The notes below the pieces were generated by a model. It was not told the origin of the DNA and made no database searches. It saw only the letters and a list, made by a program, of their open reading frames with translations. DNA of 64,000 nt from Gaetbulibacter_B jejuensis (GTDB taxonomy: Bacteria; Bacteroidota; Bacteroidia; Flavobacteriales; Flavobacteriaceae), in assembly GCF_039524015.1 (NCBI RefSeq), contig NZ_BAAAGF010000004.1, positions 62,001 to 126,000 on the forward strand, read 5' to 3'. The position numbers were made by a program, and so were the translations under genes. Within the stretch, counting starts at the first letter, position 1, and every line of letters starts with the position of its first letter. Of the stretch, positions 17,144-24,763 are shown one piece after another.

Positions 17144-18445
17144 GTGCTATTAGTTTTTACCCATAAAATAACACCAAGGTTAAGCTATGCTTTTAAGCAT
17201 ATATGCACAAGAATTTTAGGTGTTCCAGTAAGTTTTACCACAACTATTGAAGAGTTTATAGCTCATGAAAGCTTAAAGATTTCGTATGCTAAACAACCGT
17301 TGAGTAATGAGATTTTTATAAGAAGTCATGAGTTGTTGTTTGAACAAGGACTCAACGATGTAGAAATACACGTGCACGATTGGGACACTACTAAAGCATT
17401 TTTTAGCACTTCAGAAAAGAGTAGTTTGCCTTATGATATTTTTGCAGCTACTTTTTATCTGTTAAGTCGCTATGAAGAATATTTGCCGCATGTAAAAGAT
17501 GAGTACGGACGCTTTTTAGCAAAAGAAAGTTTAGCCTTTAAAAACGGATTTTTACACCAACCTGTAATTGATATTTGGGCATATAAATTTAAAAGTGTGT
17601 TACAAGCTCAATTTCCAGATTTTGAATTTCCAAAGAAGTCGTATTCCATTCAGCCAGTTATTGATGTTCCAATGGCATACTACTTTAGGCAAAAAGGATT
17701 GCTACGTACCATTGGCGGAACTTTAGGCGATTTGTTCAGGTTTAGATTCAGGCAGTTTTACCAACGCTATTTGGTGCTTTTTGGATTTCAAAGAGACCCT
17801 TATGATACGTTTAAATGGATTATCACTAAGCAAAAACAAACCAAGTTTAAGTTTGTTGTCTTTTTCTTGATAGGCGATTATTCAACCTATGACAAGAACA
17901 TTAATGTTAATAGAAAGCAGTTTGTATCGTTGATAAAATCGGTTTCTGATTATTGCAAAGTAGGACTCAAAGCTTCTTATTTTGCATTGGAAGATATTGA
18001 AGTGTTGAAAAAGGAAAAGAAAAAAATGGAGTCTATTGTCAATTATGGTTTAGAGGCTTCAAGGCATTCGTTTTCTAAATTGAACTTACCAGAATCTTAC
18101 AGAAACCTTATAGAGCTTGAGGTAAAACAGGATTTCACAATGGGTTATATTAACGAACTGGGTTTTAGAGCAGGAACTTGTACACCTTTTCAGTTTTACG
18201 ATTTAGACTACGAGGTGCAAACACCTTTGCAAATCAATGCATTTCATTGTATAGATTATGCGTTGCTAAAAAGGCAGTCTTTTTTAGATAAAAAACAAGA
18301 ACTAGAACGCTTAATACAACAGGTAAAGCAAGTAAATGGAACCTTTACACCTGTATTTCATAATTATACCTTTGGCGATGATGTACGTTGGAAAGGATTT
18401 AGAGATTTATTTGGTGTAATTTTAGATTCAGTAGATGAAGAATAG
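17144..18445 (+). CDS. Polysaccharide-deacetylase-like protein (N-terminal DUF7033 type), divergent active site
   Basis: The 433-residue protein starts with GTG immediately after the radC stop. Its N-terminal half has LPYDIFAATFYLLSRYEEYL, typical of the Bacteroidota polysaccharide deacetylase group, and the second half contains KFVVFFLIGDYS and the highly conserved GFRAGTCTPFQFYDL. The usual metal-binding DxD near the start of the NodB domain is here PVIDVPMAYYF, with Pro where I expect the second acidic residue, and the histidine pair motif reads GLEASRHSF. It may therefore be catalytically changed. It has no signal peptide, so a cytoplasmic role in glycan or lipid-linked sugar handling is possible. 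It overlaps the next gene by 11 bases. Confidence 0.75.
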   Translation: MLLVFTHKITPRLSYAFKHICTRILGVPVSFTTTIEEFIAHESLKISYAKQPLSNEIFIRSHELLFEQGLNDVEIHVHDWDTTKAFFSTSEKSSLPYDIFAATFYLLSRYEEYLPHVKDEYGRFLAKESLAFKNGFLHQPVIDIWAYKFKSVLQAQFPDFEFPKKSYSIQPVIDVPMAYYFRQKGLLRTIGGTLGDLFRFRFRQFYQRYLVLFGFQRDPYDTFKWIITKQKQTKFKFVVFFLIGDYSTYDKNINVNRKQFVSLIKSVSDYCKVGLKASYFALEDIEVLKKEKKKMESIVNYGLEASRHSFSKLNLPESYRNLIELEVKQDFTMGYINELGFRAGTCTPFQFYDLDYEVQTPLQINAFHCIDYALLKRQSFLDKKQELERLIQQVKQVNGTFTPVFHNYTFGDDVRWKGFRDLFGVILDSVDEE

Positions 18446-19121
18446 TATACGACATGTATTTTTTGACCTAGACCATACACTTTGGGATTTTGATAAAAAC
18501 TCAGCATTGACTTTTGAAAAAATTTTTAAAATACACAATGTTGAGGTTGAAATTGACCGTTTTTTAAAAGTGTATGAGCCTATTAATTTAAGCTATTGGA
18601 AGCTTTACCGTGAAGAACGAATAGATAAGGAAAACCTAAGGTATAAAAGACTAAAGGATAGTTTTGATAGTATTGAACATACTATTGAAGACGAAGTTAT
18701 CAATAAACTATCAGTGGATTATATTGAATACTTAACTTCTTTCAACCACTTGTTTCATGATACTTTAGATATTTTAAACTATTTGAAACCAAGGTATAAA
18801 TTACATATTATAACTAACGGATTTCAAGAAGCTCAAGAAAAAAAGATGAAAGCATCTAATATTCTTCATTATTTTGAAACCGTTACCAACTCTGAAATGG
18901 TAGGTGTAAAAAAACCAAACCCATTAATTTTCAATTTTGCTTTGGATCAAGCTAAGGCAAAACCAAATGAAAGTATTATGATAGGAGATAACTATGAAGC
19001 CGATATTCTTGGTGCTTTAGATGTTGGGTTAGAAGCCATTTTATATAACATCCACAAACTAAAACCTGAGGCAAACATTAAAGAAGTTGATACATTATTA
19101 CAATTAAAAAACTATCTTTAA
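18435..19121 (+). CDS. yjjG: YjjG-like HAD-family nucleotide phosphatase
   Basis: The 228-residue protein is a HAD hydrolase. Motif I is FFDLDHTLWDFD (residues 9-20, nucleophile DxD), motif II is the ITNG stretch, motif III is the Lys in VGVKKPNP, and motif IV is GDNYEADILGA. This pattern and the helical cap with SYWKLYREERIDKENLRYKR fit YjjG, a 5'-nucleotidase acting on non-canonical pyrimidine nucleotides. The exact substrate is inferred from the family. It overlaps the deacetylase-like gene by 11 bases and is followed by an unknown secreted protein gene, probably on the same message. Confidence 0.88.
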   Translation: MKNSIRHVFFDLDHTLWDFDKNSALTFEKIFKIHNVEVEIDRFLKVYEPINLSYWKLYREERIDKENLRYKRLKDSFDSIEHTIEDEVINKLSVDYIEYLTSFNHLFHDTLDILNYLKPRYKLHIITNGFQEAQEKKMKASNILHYFETVTNSEMVGVKKPNPLIFNFALDQAKAKPNESIMIGDNYEADILGALDVGLEAILYNIHKLKPEANIKEVDTLLQLKNYL

Positions 19122-19157
19122 CTATTGTATATAAATATTGAAAACCATTACGTAAGA

Positions 19158-20030
19158 ATGAAATTTTACAAGTCTATACTACTGTTGTTGGCAATAGTGT
19201 GTTTGCCATCACAACTTTTTTCGCAAGAGTCTATTAATAGCTATAAGTATATAATTATACCTTCAGAATATAGTTTCTTAAAAGAGAAAGATCAATACCA
19301 ATTGAACTCGCTTACCAAGTTTTTGTTTAATAAATACGGTTATACAGCATTTTTTTATGAAGACCAATTTCCTGATGATTTACAGTCTAACAGGTGTTTA
19401 GCAATGTATGCTGATGTGTCAAATGAAAAAGGACTTTTTAAGACTAAGATTAAGATAGACTTAAAAGACTGTAATGGAAGAATTGTATATGAATCTAAAG
19501 TTGGTGAAACTAGAGAAAAAGAGTTTGATAAAGCTTACAATTTAGCATTAAGAGATGCTTTTGAAACGTATCAACACCTTGATTATAAGTATGAACCTAA
19601 TGCTAAAATTACATCAATTTCAACTCAAACACAATCTGCTGATGTTGTTGCTGTTGAGGAAGTACAACAGTCAAAAGCTGAAATTGCACGTTTGCAAAAA
19701 GAAATTGACGATTTAAAAGAAGCCAAAGAAAAGGCGGCAAAAGAACCAAAAGTTAAAGCGCAACCAGTGGTTGAAGCTGTTAAACACACTGAACCTACAA
19801 TTTCAGAACTTACTGAAGTTGATGCACTATATGCACAACCAATAGCTAATGGGTTTCAGGTTGTTGATATGAAACCTAGTGTTGTTATGGTGCTTTTAGA
19901 AACCAAAAAGCTAAATGTATTTATTGTAAAAGACCAAAATGCAATTGTGTATAAAGAAGATGGGTTTTGGTATTATTCAAGCAATGATGGAAAAACAGTT
20001 TCAATTAAAACATTAAATATTAAGTTTTAA
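19158..20030 (+). CDS. Uncharacterised secreted protein with a coiled-coil segment
   Basis: I do not recognise this protein. I start it at the ATG at 19158 (290 residues), because the signal peptide MKFYKSILLLLAIVCLPSQLFSQ begins there; an in-frame TTG at 19125 would add 11 residues in front of it. The mature N-terminal domain (about 24-160) looks alpha/beta. A charged coiled coil (SKAEIARLQKEIDDLKEAKE, about 190-215) and a Lys/Pro-rich linker follow. The last 70 residues look beta-rich (NVFIVKDQNAIVYKEDGFWY). It probably belongs to the periplasm or outer envelope. Its stop codon overlaps that of rarA on the other strand by 4 bases (TTAA). Confidence 0.7.
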   Translation: MKFYKSILLLLAIVCLPSQLFSQESINSYKYIIIPSEYSFLKEKDQYQLNSLTKFLFNKYGYTAFFYEDQFPDDLQSNRCLAMYADVSNEKGLFKTKIKIDLKDCNGRIVYESKVGETREKEFDKAYNLALRDAFETYQHLDYKYEPNAKITSISTQTQSADVVAVEEVQQSKAEIARLQKEIDDLKEAKEKAAKEPKVKAQPVVEAVKHTEPTISELTEVDALYAQPIANGFQVVDMKPSVVMVLLETKKLNVFIVKDQNAIVYKEDGFWYYSSNDGKTVSIKTLNIKF

Positions 20031-21307
20031 TAATCGTATTTGTCTTTCCAACGCGATTTTAAAAATTCACGTTGCGCATTTTCTCTACTATTATTACCTG
20101 GTTGATATAAAGTAGTGTTTTTTATCTCTTCAGGTAAAAACTCATGAGCAGTAAAATTATTTTCGTAGTTATGTGCATATTGGTAATTATCACCATAACC
20201 TAACTCTTTCATAAGTTTAGTAGGTGCGTTTCTTATAGATAATGGCACTGATAGATCTCCAGTTTGTTTTACCAATTGTTGCGCATCGTTGATAGCTTGA
20301 TATGCAGCATTACTTTTAGGAGAAGAGGCTAAATAAGTAGCACATTGGCTTAAGATAATTCGAGATTCAGGATTTCCAATTACTGAAACCGCTTGAAATG
20401 TATTGTTGGCGATTACCAAAGCAGTTGGGTTTGCGTTTCCAATATCTTCACTAGCAAGGATAAGTAATCGTCTCGCAATAAATTTTACATCTTCGCCACC
20501 TTCAATCATACGTGCCAACCAGTACACAGCAGCATTTGGGTCGCTACCTCTAATAGATTTTATAAAAGCCGAAATAATGTCGTAATGTTGCTCACCAGTT
20601 TTGTCATATCTGGCAGTATTGTTTTGTACTTTTTGTTGCACTAAATCATTAGTGATAATTAGCTTTTTATCTGCATCAAAGGCATTTACAATCAGTTCAA
20701 AAATATTAAGCAGTTTTCGAGCGTCACCACCAGAAAGGTGTATCAAAGCTTCAGTTTCTTTAAGCTCTATATTGCGTTTTAAGAGTTGTTCGTCTTCAGT
20801 AATTGCACGATTTAAAAGTGCTTCTAAATCGTCTTTACTAAACGAGTTTAACACATACACTTGGCAGCGAGATAGGAGAGCAGGTATTACTTCAAAGCTT
20901 GGATTTTCAGTAGTTGCTCCTACAAGCGTAACCCAACCTTTTTCAACCGCTTGCAATAATGAATCTTGCTGCGATTTACTAAACCTATGAATCTCATCAA
21001 TAAACAAAATAGGGTTCTTGGTAGTAAATAATCCACCACTTTGTTTCGCTTTATCAATAACCTCTCTAATGTCTTTAACACCAGAATTTATAGCACTTAG
21101 CGTGTAAAACGGTCTGTCAGATTCATTAGCAATAATGTTAGCAAGTGTAGTTTTTCCTATTCCTGGAGGTCCCCAAAATATCATGGAAGGGATTATACCT
21201 TGCTTTATTTGCAGTGAAAGTGCTCCGTTTTTTCCAACTAAATGCGTTTGACTAAGGTAGTCTTTTAAGTGTTTTGGTCGTAGACGTTCTGCTAAAGGTT
21301 CATTCAT
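20027..21307 (-). CDS. rarA: Replication-associated recombination protein A (RarA/MgsA)
   Basis: RarA is a clamp-loader-like AAA+ ATPase that acts at stalled replication forks. The 426-residue protein has Walker A GPPGIGKTT (about 45-53), Walker B ILFIDEIHRF, sensor 1 VGATTENPSFE and the C-terminal MgsA tetramerisation part (EDIGNANPTALVIANN, then YQYAHNYENNFTAHEFLPE). The N-terminus MNEPLAERLRPKHLKDYLSQ is the family start. It shares a 4-base stop overlap with the convergent upstream gene and is divergent from the rhomboid gene. Confidence 0.95.
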   Translation of the reverse strand: MNEPLAERLRPKHLKDYLSQTHLVGKNGALSLQIKQGIIPSMIFWGPPGIGKTTLANIIANESDRPFYTLSAINSGVKDIREVIDKAKQSGGLFTTKNPILFIDEIHRFSKSQQDSLLQAVEKGWVTLVGATTENPSFEVIPALLSRCQVYVLNSFSKDDLEALLNRAITEDEQLLKRNIELKETEALIHLSGGDARKLLNIFELIVNAFDADKKLIITNDLVQQKVQNNTARYDKTGEQHYDIISAFIKSIRGSDPNAAVYWLARMIEGGEDVKFIARRLLILASEDIGNANPTALVIANNTFQAVSVIGNPESRIILSQCATYLASSPKSNAAYQAINDAQQLVKQTGDLSVPLSIRNAPTKLMKELGYGDNYQYAHNYENNFTAHEFLPEEIKNTTLYQPGNNSRENAQREFLKSRWKDKYDY

Positions 21308-21383
21308 AAAGTAAAATTACAAAATTGTAGGTGACAATATTTCATAAAACCTATAAATGGTCAATATTTTGAATATAAAATTT

Positions 21384-21391
21384 TAAATTTA
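21384..21391 (+). promoter_or_regulatory. Rhomboid gene -7-like box (TAAATTTA)
   Basis: TAAATTTA (7 of 8 positions) ends 4 bases before the ATG at 21396, the same close spacing as for radC and pyrE. No well-placed -33 TTG was found. Confidence 0.35.
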
Positions 21392-21395
21392 GTCT

Positions 21396-22154
21396 ATGAG
21401 CAATCAGCAACAGTTTAAGTATTCTACAGGAGTGATAGCATATCCTGTCTTTTTTGTTATGTTGCTATGGCTTGTGTTTTGGATGCAAGTGCGTTTTTTT
21501 CCTAGTATAAAAAGCTTAGGCGTGTATCCATTAACATTAAAAGGACTAAAAGGAATTGTACTAAGTCCCTTTATTCATTCAGATATTGAACACTTATACA
21601 ATAATTCCATTCCGTTGTTTTTACTTTCAATGGCTTTGTTTTATTTCTACCGAAAAATTTCTTGGAAAGTGATTTTGTACGGTATTTTACTGTCAGGATT
21701 AATCACTTGGTGTATTGGTAGACCAGCAAACCACATTGGAGCCAGTGGTTTAATTTATGTGCTTGTAAGTTTTATATTTTTTAAAGGCGTTTTTGCAAGA
21801 CATTTTAGGCTTGTAGCATTATCACTACTAATCATATTTTTATACGGAAGTATGATATGGTATGTATTTCCTGTTGAAAAAGGCATTTCTTGGGAAGGTC
21901 ACTTAGCAGGATTAATTACTGGTTTTGTATTTGCTTTAATCTTTAGAAAAGCTATTGCTAAACCAGAAAAGTATGTTTGGCAGCAACCAGAGTACAACGA
22001 AGAAGACGATCCTTTTTTAAGGCATTTTGATGAAAATGGTAATTTTATTGAACATATAGAATCTGAGATTGAACCTGAAACAAATGTGGATTCAGAGCAA
22101 AGGTCAATAAAGGTTGTGTATGACTTTAGGAAGAAAGAAGAAGGTGACGATTAA
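21396..22154 (+). CDS. Rhomboid family intramembrane serine protease
   Basis: The 252-residue membrane protein has about six hydrophobic segments between residues 15 and 182. The catalytic Ser117 lies in GASG (115-118) and the His169 partner lies in GHLAG (168-172). HSDIEHLYNNSIPL (61-74) is the loop and N-terminal helix region that in rhomboids carries the HxxxN oxyanion residues. Rhomboids cut membrane proteins inside the bilayer; substrates here are unknown. A cytoplasmic acidic tail of about 60 residues (EEDDPFLRHFDENG and on) ends the protein. The stop overlaps that of rlmB by 4 bases. Confidence 0.92.
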   Translation: MSNQQQFKYSTGVIAYPVFFVMLLWLVFWMQVRFFPSIKSLGVYPLTLKGLKGIVLSPFIHSDIEHLYNNSIPLFLLSMALFYFYRKISWKVILYGILLSGLITWCIGRPANHIGASGLIYVLVSFIFFKGVFARHFRLVALSLLIIFLYGSMIWYVFPVEKGISWEGHLAGLITGFVFALIFRKAIAKPEKYVWQQPEYNEEDDPFLRHFDENGNFIEHIESEIEPETNVDSEQRSIKVVYDFRKKEEGDD

Positions 22155-22888
22155 AGACGACGTTGCCTAACAGCTTCATATAAAAAAGCACCACAAGCTA
22201 CTGAAACGTTTAAAGATTCAATTTCTCCAAGAATAGGAAGTTTTGCTTTTTCATCAGCTACTTTCAATACCGAAGGGTTAATGCCTTTACCTTCTGATCC
22301 CATGATGATAGCACAAGGTTCGTTAAACGAAACATCATAAATCGTATTATCAGTTTTTTCTGTGGCTGCAATAACTTTAATTCCTGATGCTTGCATATGA
22401 AAAACAGCATCTTTTATATGATCAACTTTACAAATTGGGATTTTAAAAATAGCTCCAGCACTTGTTTTTACAGTGTCTCCATTTACAGGAGCTCCGCCTT
22501 TTTTCTGGATAATAATTCCTGAAACACCAGTACATTCAGCAGTTCTAATAATGGCACCAAAATTTCTAACATCACTAAGTTGGTCTAACAATAAGAATAA
22601 TGGTGTTTTACCAGACTCTATAACATTTAGAACCAAATCTTCAATATCATAAAATGAAATTGGAGCTATTTGAGCTACAGCTCCTTGATGGTTCTTTTTG
22701 CTTAATCGGTTTAATTTCTCAAAAGGAACATAAGACGCATTCAATCGTTCTTGTCTTATAAGTTGTTCCAATTCTGTAAATAAATCTCCTTTTAAACCTT
22801 TTTGAAGAAATATTTTATCAATATTCTCACCAGATTTAATAGCTTCTATGATAGCTCTTATGCCGAAAATTGTGGTCTCTTTTTCCAT
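22151..22888 (-). CDS. rlmB: 23S rRNA (guanosine-2'-O)-methyltransferase RlmB (SPOUT/TrmH)
   Basis: RlmB methylates the 2'-OH of a 23S rRNA guanosine (G2251 in E. coli). I start it at the ATG at 22888 (245 residues, MEKETTIFGIRAIIEAIKSG), because the in-frame TTG further upstream would lie before the -7 box at 22894-22901. The N-terminal L30e-like RNA-binding part covers residues 1-75. The SPOUT knot follows, with the three TrmH motifs near DVRNFGAIIRTAE, IMGSEGKGI and NVSVACGAFLYE. It is separated from the arylsulfotransferase gene upstream. Confidence 0.92.
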   Translation of the reverse strand: MEKETTIFGIRAIIEAIKSGENIDKIFLQKGLKGDLFTELEQLIRQERLNASYVPFEKLNRLSKKNHQGAVAQIAPISFYDIEDLVLNVIESGKTPLFLLLDQLSDVRNFGAIIRTAECTGVSGIIIQKKGGAPVNGDTVKTSAGAIFKIPICKVDHIKDAVFHMQASGIKVIAATEKTDNTIYDVSFNEPCAIIMGSEGKGINPSVLKVADEKAKLPILGEIESLNVSVACGAFLYEAVRQRRL

Positions 22889-22893
22889 TGGGT

Positions 22894-22901
22894 CAAAGGT
22901 A
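22894..22901 (-). promoter_or_regulatory. rlmB -7 box (TACCTTTG)
   Basis: TACCTTTG matches the -7 consensus fully and ends only 5 bases before the ATG at 22888. The transcript would start at or within 1-2 bases of the ATG. This supports the shorter start codon for rlmB. Confidence 0.6.
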
Positions 22902-22948
22902 TAAAAAACCAACCTTTAAAAGTAAAAGAGTTAATGGTATTTAAAGAA

Positions 22949-24589
22949 TTATTGCTTTATGACTTTTTTTGTGGTTAGTTTACCATTATCTGTAATATTT
23001 AAAAAGTATACTCCAGACTTTAAGTTGTTCAAATCAATACCATTGGTGTTTTTGTTTTGAGCTACTCTCATACCCATGACGTCATATACTTCAATACTAT
23101 CAATAGTTCCTTGGGTTTTAATATTGATTCTGTTTGTTGTTGGGTTAGGATATACGCTAACAGAGTTTTGCTTAACTTCAGATAAACTAAGAGCTTCACA
23201 TCCTGATAAATTAGGGTTCAATTCTATAGGATCTCCAGGTGTTAAATCTCTTCCAGTAAATGCAGAATAACTTGGAGAGTATCTGGTGGCTCTAAATACT
23301 ATATTTGGGTTTTCATTTGGATTATCACCTTGTGATAAAATTCCATTAGAGCTTGAAGGGTTTATGTATTCCCAAACAGTATTTTCGTTTGAATCTATCT
23401 CAAAAAAGTACCCTGAATCTCCATCGCAAATTAAAATGTTTCCGTTAGGAAGCATTTGAGCTCCAGATAAAATTCTTGAAAAGAATTCCGTTTCATTATT
23501 AGGGTCAGTATATGTGTAATCAGTAGAAGTAGGACCAAATGCTACATTTTGAGAATATGAATAAACACCAGGACTAGTAGTTGGTGGAGTAATTATAAAT
23601 ACTTCAGAAAAACTAGGAACTCTACCAAATCCATTATTGAATAATATTAATTTTCCAGCATATGGTAATCCCTCAGGAATCCAATGTGGGTAATGCTGAC
23701 CAAAAAGTTTTCTATCGCTTTCAGTACCATGGTCGTAAGCCTGTGGGTTTCCCCATCGGTAAAGAAAATCACCACCTTTTCCATAAACTCCTCCTGTACT
23801 TGAGGCTGCTTGAGCTGTGGTTGTTGAGTGATCTATGATGTAAATTTCATTCATATGTCTAGACGATAATACAATTTGGTCTAAATTCTTATTATACTGA
23901 ATAGAGTTTATGTGTAACCAGTTTTCGTTTCCGCTTAAACCACCTAGATAGTTAATGTCAAGTTTATTTGGGTTTTCAGAAATTACTCCGTAATTGTCTT
24001 TAGTACTATCAAAATCTTGAACAAGGTGGTCTTTAATATTCCATTCCCAGACAATAGTAGCTGAGTTTGTTCCAGATGGTTCAATTTCAACAACTTGCTC
24101 GTTTAATAATCTTCCGTTATCTAATTTACTTGGGTCTCTACCAGCTTCAATAGCTTCTTCGCTAGTCATTTCAGTAGCGGCTAAAACCAGTATATTTCCA
24201 TTATCCATTGGGAAAATATCATGATGCTGTAACATAGTGGTATTAGAATAATCAAATTCCCAAGTTAGATTTCCATCCCAATCAAATTTTTCAATTCTAC
24301 CACCAGTACCGCCAAATTGTATATGCGTATTACCTACATTGCAGGCTCTTAATAAAGAACCGTCTTCTAATAGATATACAGAGTTACCAGGAGGGTACTG
24401 ACTAGTCCATTGGTTTACAACTTCACCACAGTTGTTTATTAAATAAGTTTCAGTTTGAGCTGTAAAAAGTGTATATCCACCAAATGAGTCTTCAGTATTT
24501 AATATAGTACCAACTGTATTTTGAGCTTTGGTAATGATGGATAATAGAAGACATATCAATAAAATTGAGTAGTGTTTTTTCAATAGCAT
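22949..24589 (-). CDS. Secreted arylsulfotransferase-like protein (ASST family) with T9SS sorting domain
   Basis: I start this 546-residue protein at the ATG at 24589; an upstream GTG frame begins inside the promoter box. A signal peptide (LLKKHYSILLICLLLSIITKAQ) is followed by a beta-propeller with the ASST phrases EKFDWDGNLTWEFDY, HHDIFPMDNGNILVL and MLPNGNILICDG, as in aryl-sulfate sulfotransferases. Those enzymes move sulfate between phenols without PAPS, using a catalytic His; HHD is the likely site. The C-terminal 75 residues carry a type A T9SS sorting domain (SVYPNPTTNRINI, then GVYFLNI and KTTKKVIKQ-like ending), so it should reach the cell surface or medium. It lies next to a SusCD pair but is separated by a terminator. 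Confidence 0.85.
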   Translation of the reverse strand: MLLKKHYSILLICLLLSIITKAQNTVGTILNTEDSFGGYTLFTAQTETYLINNCGEVVNQWTSQYPPGNSVYLLEDGSLLRACNVGNTHIQFGGTGGRIEKFDWDGNLTWEFDYSNTTMLQHHDIFPMDNGNILVLAATEMTSEEAIEAGRDPSKLDNGRLLNEQVVEIEPSGTNSATIVWEWNIKDHLVQDFDSTKDNYGVISENPNKLDINYLGGLSGNENWLHINSIQYNKNLDQIVLSSRHMNEIYIIDHSTTTAQAASSTGGVYGKGGDFLYRWGNPQAYDHGTESDRKLFGQHYPHWIPEGLPYAGKLILFNNGFGRVPSFSEVFIITPPTTSPGVYSYSQNVAFGPTSTDYTYTDPNNETEFFSRILSGAQMLPNGNILICDGDSGYFFEIDSNENTVWEYINPSSSNGILSQGDNPNENPNIVFRATRYSPSYSAFTGRDLTPGDPIELNPNLSGCEALSLSEVKQNSVSVYPNPTTNRINIKTQGTIDSIEVYDVMGMRVAQNKNTNGIDLNNLKSGVYFLNITDNGKLTTKKVIKQ

Positions 24590-24612
24590 TTTTCTTTTTT
24601 TAACAATTTTCA

Positions 24613-24620
24613 CAAAAATA
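24613..24620 (-). promoter_or_regulatory. Arylsulfotransferase gene -7 box (TATTTTTG)
   Basis: TATTTTTG fits TAnnTTTG on the minus strand, 23 bases upstream of the ATG at 24589. It indicates transcription independent of susCD, which ends at the palindrome at 24703-24738. Confidence 0.45.
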
Positions 24621-24680
24621 AGGGTTGAAAAATGATTAAATCTTAAAAAAGCGTGCTAAAAACGTTAAAATATGTTAAAT

Positions 24681-24753
24681 TAAGGAGGTGGTTGTTGTAA
24701 TGAAAAAGCCCGAAAAGTTTAAACTTTTCGGGCTTTTTAGTTGTTTAATATAA
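24681..24753 (+). other. Exact Shine-Dalgarno-like decamer before a 17-codon mini-ORF
   Basis: TAAGGAGGTG (24681-24690) is complementary to the usual 16S 3' end over 10 bases. An ATG at 24700 opens MKKPEKFKLFGLFSCLI, stopping at 24753, mostly encoded by the terminator palindrome. Flavobacteria generally avoid this motif, so its presence is unusual. I see no plus-strand promoter, so expression is doubtful. Confidence 0.25.
24703..24738. terminator. Perfect 36-base palindrome, susD terminator
   Basis: The two 18-base arms (24703-24720 and 24721-24738) are exact reverse complements with a GC-rich middle (AGCCCG/CGGGCT), A/T-rich ends and T-runs in both directions. It ends susC-susD transcription and insulates the arylsulfotransferase gene. 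Confidence 0.9.
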
Positions 24754-24763
24754 TGGTTTACAA

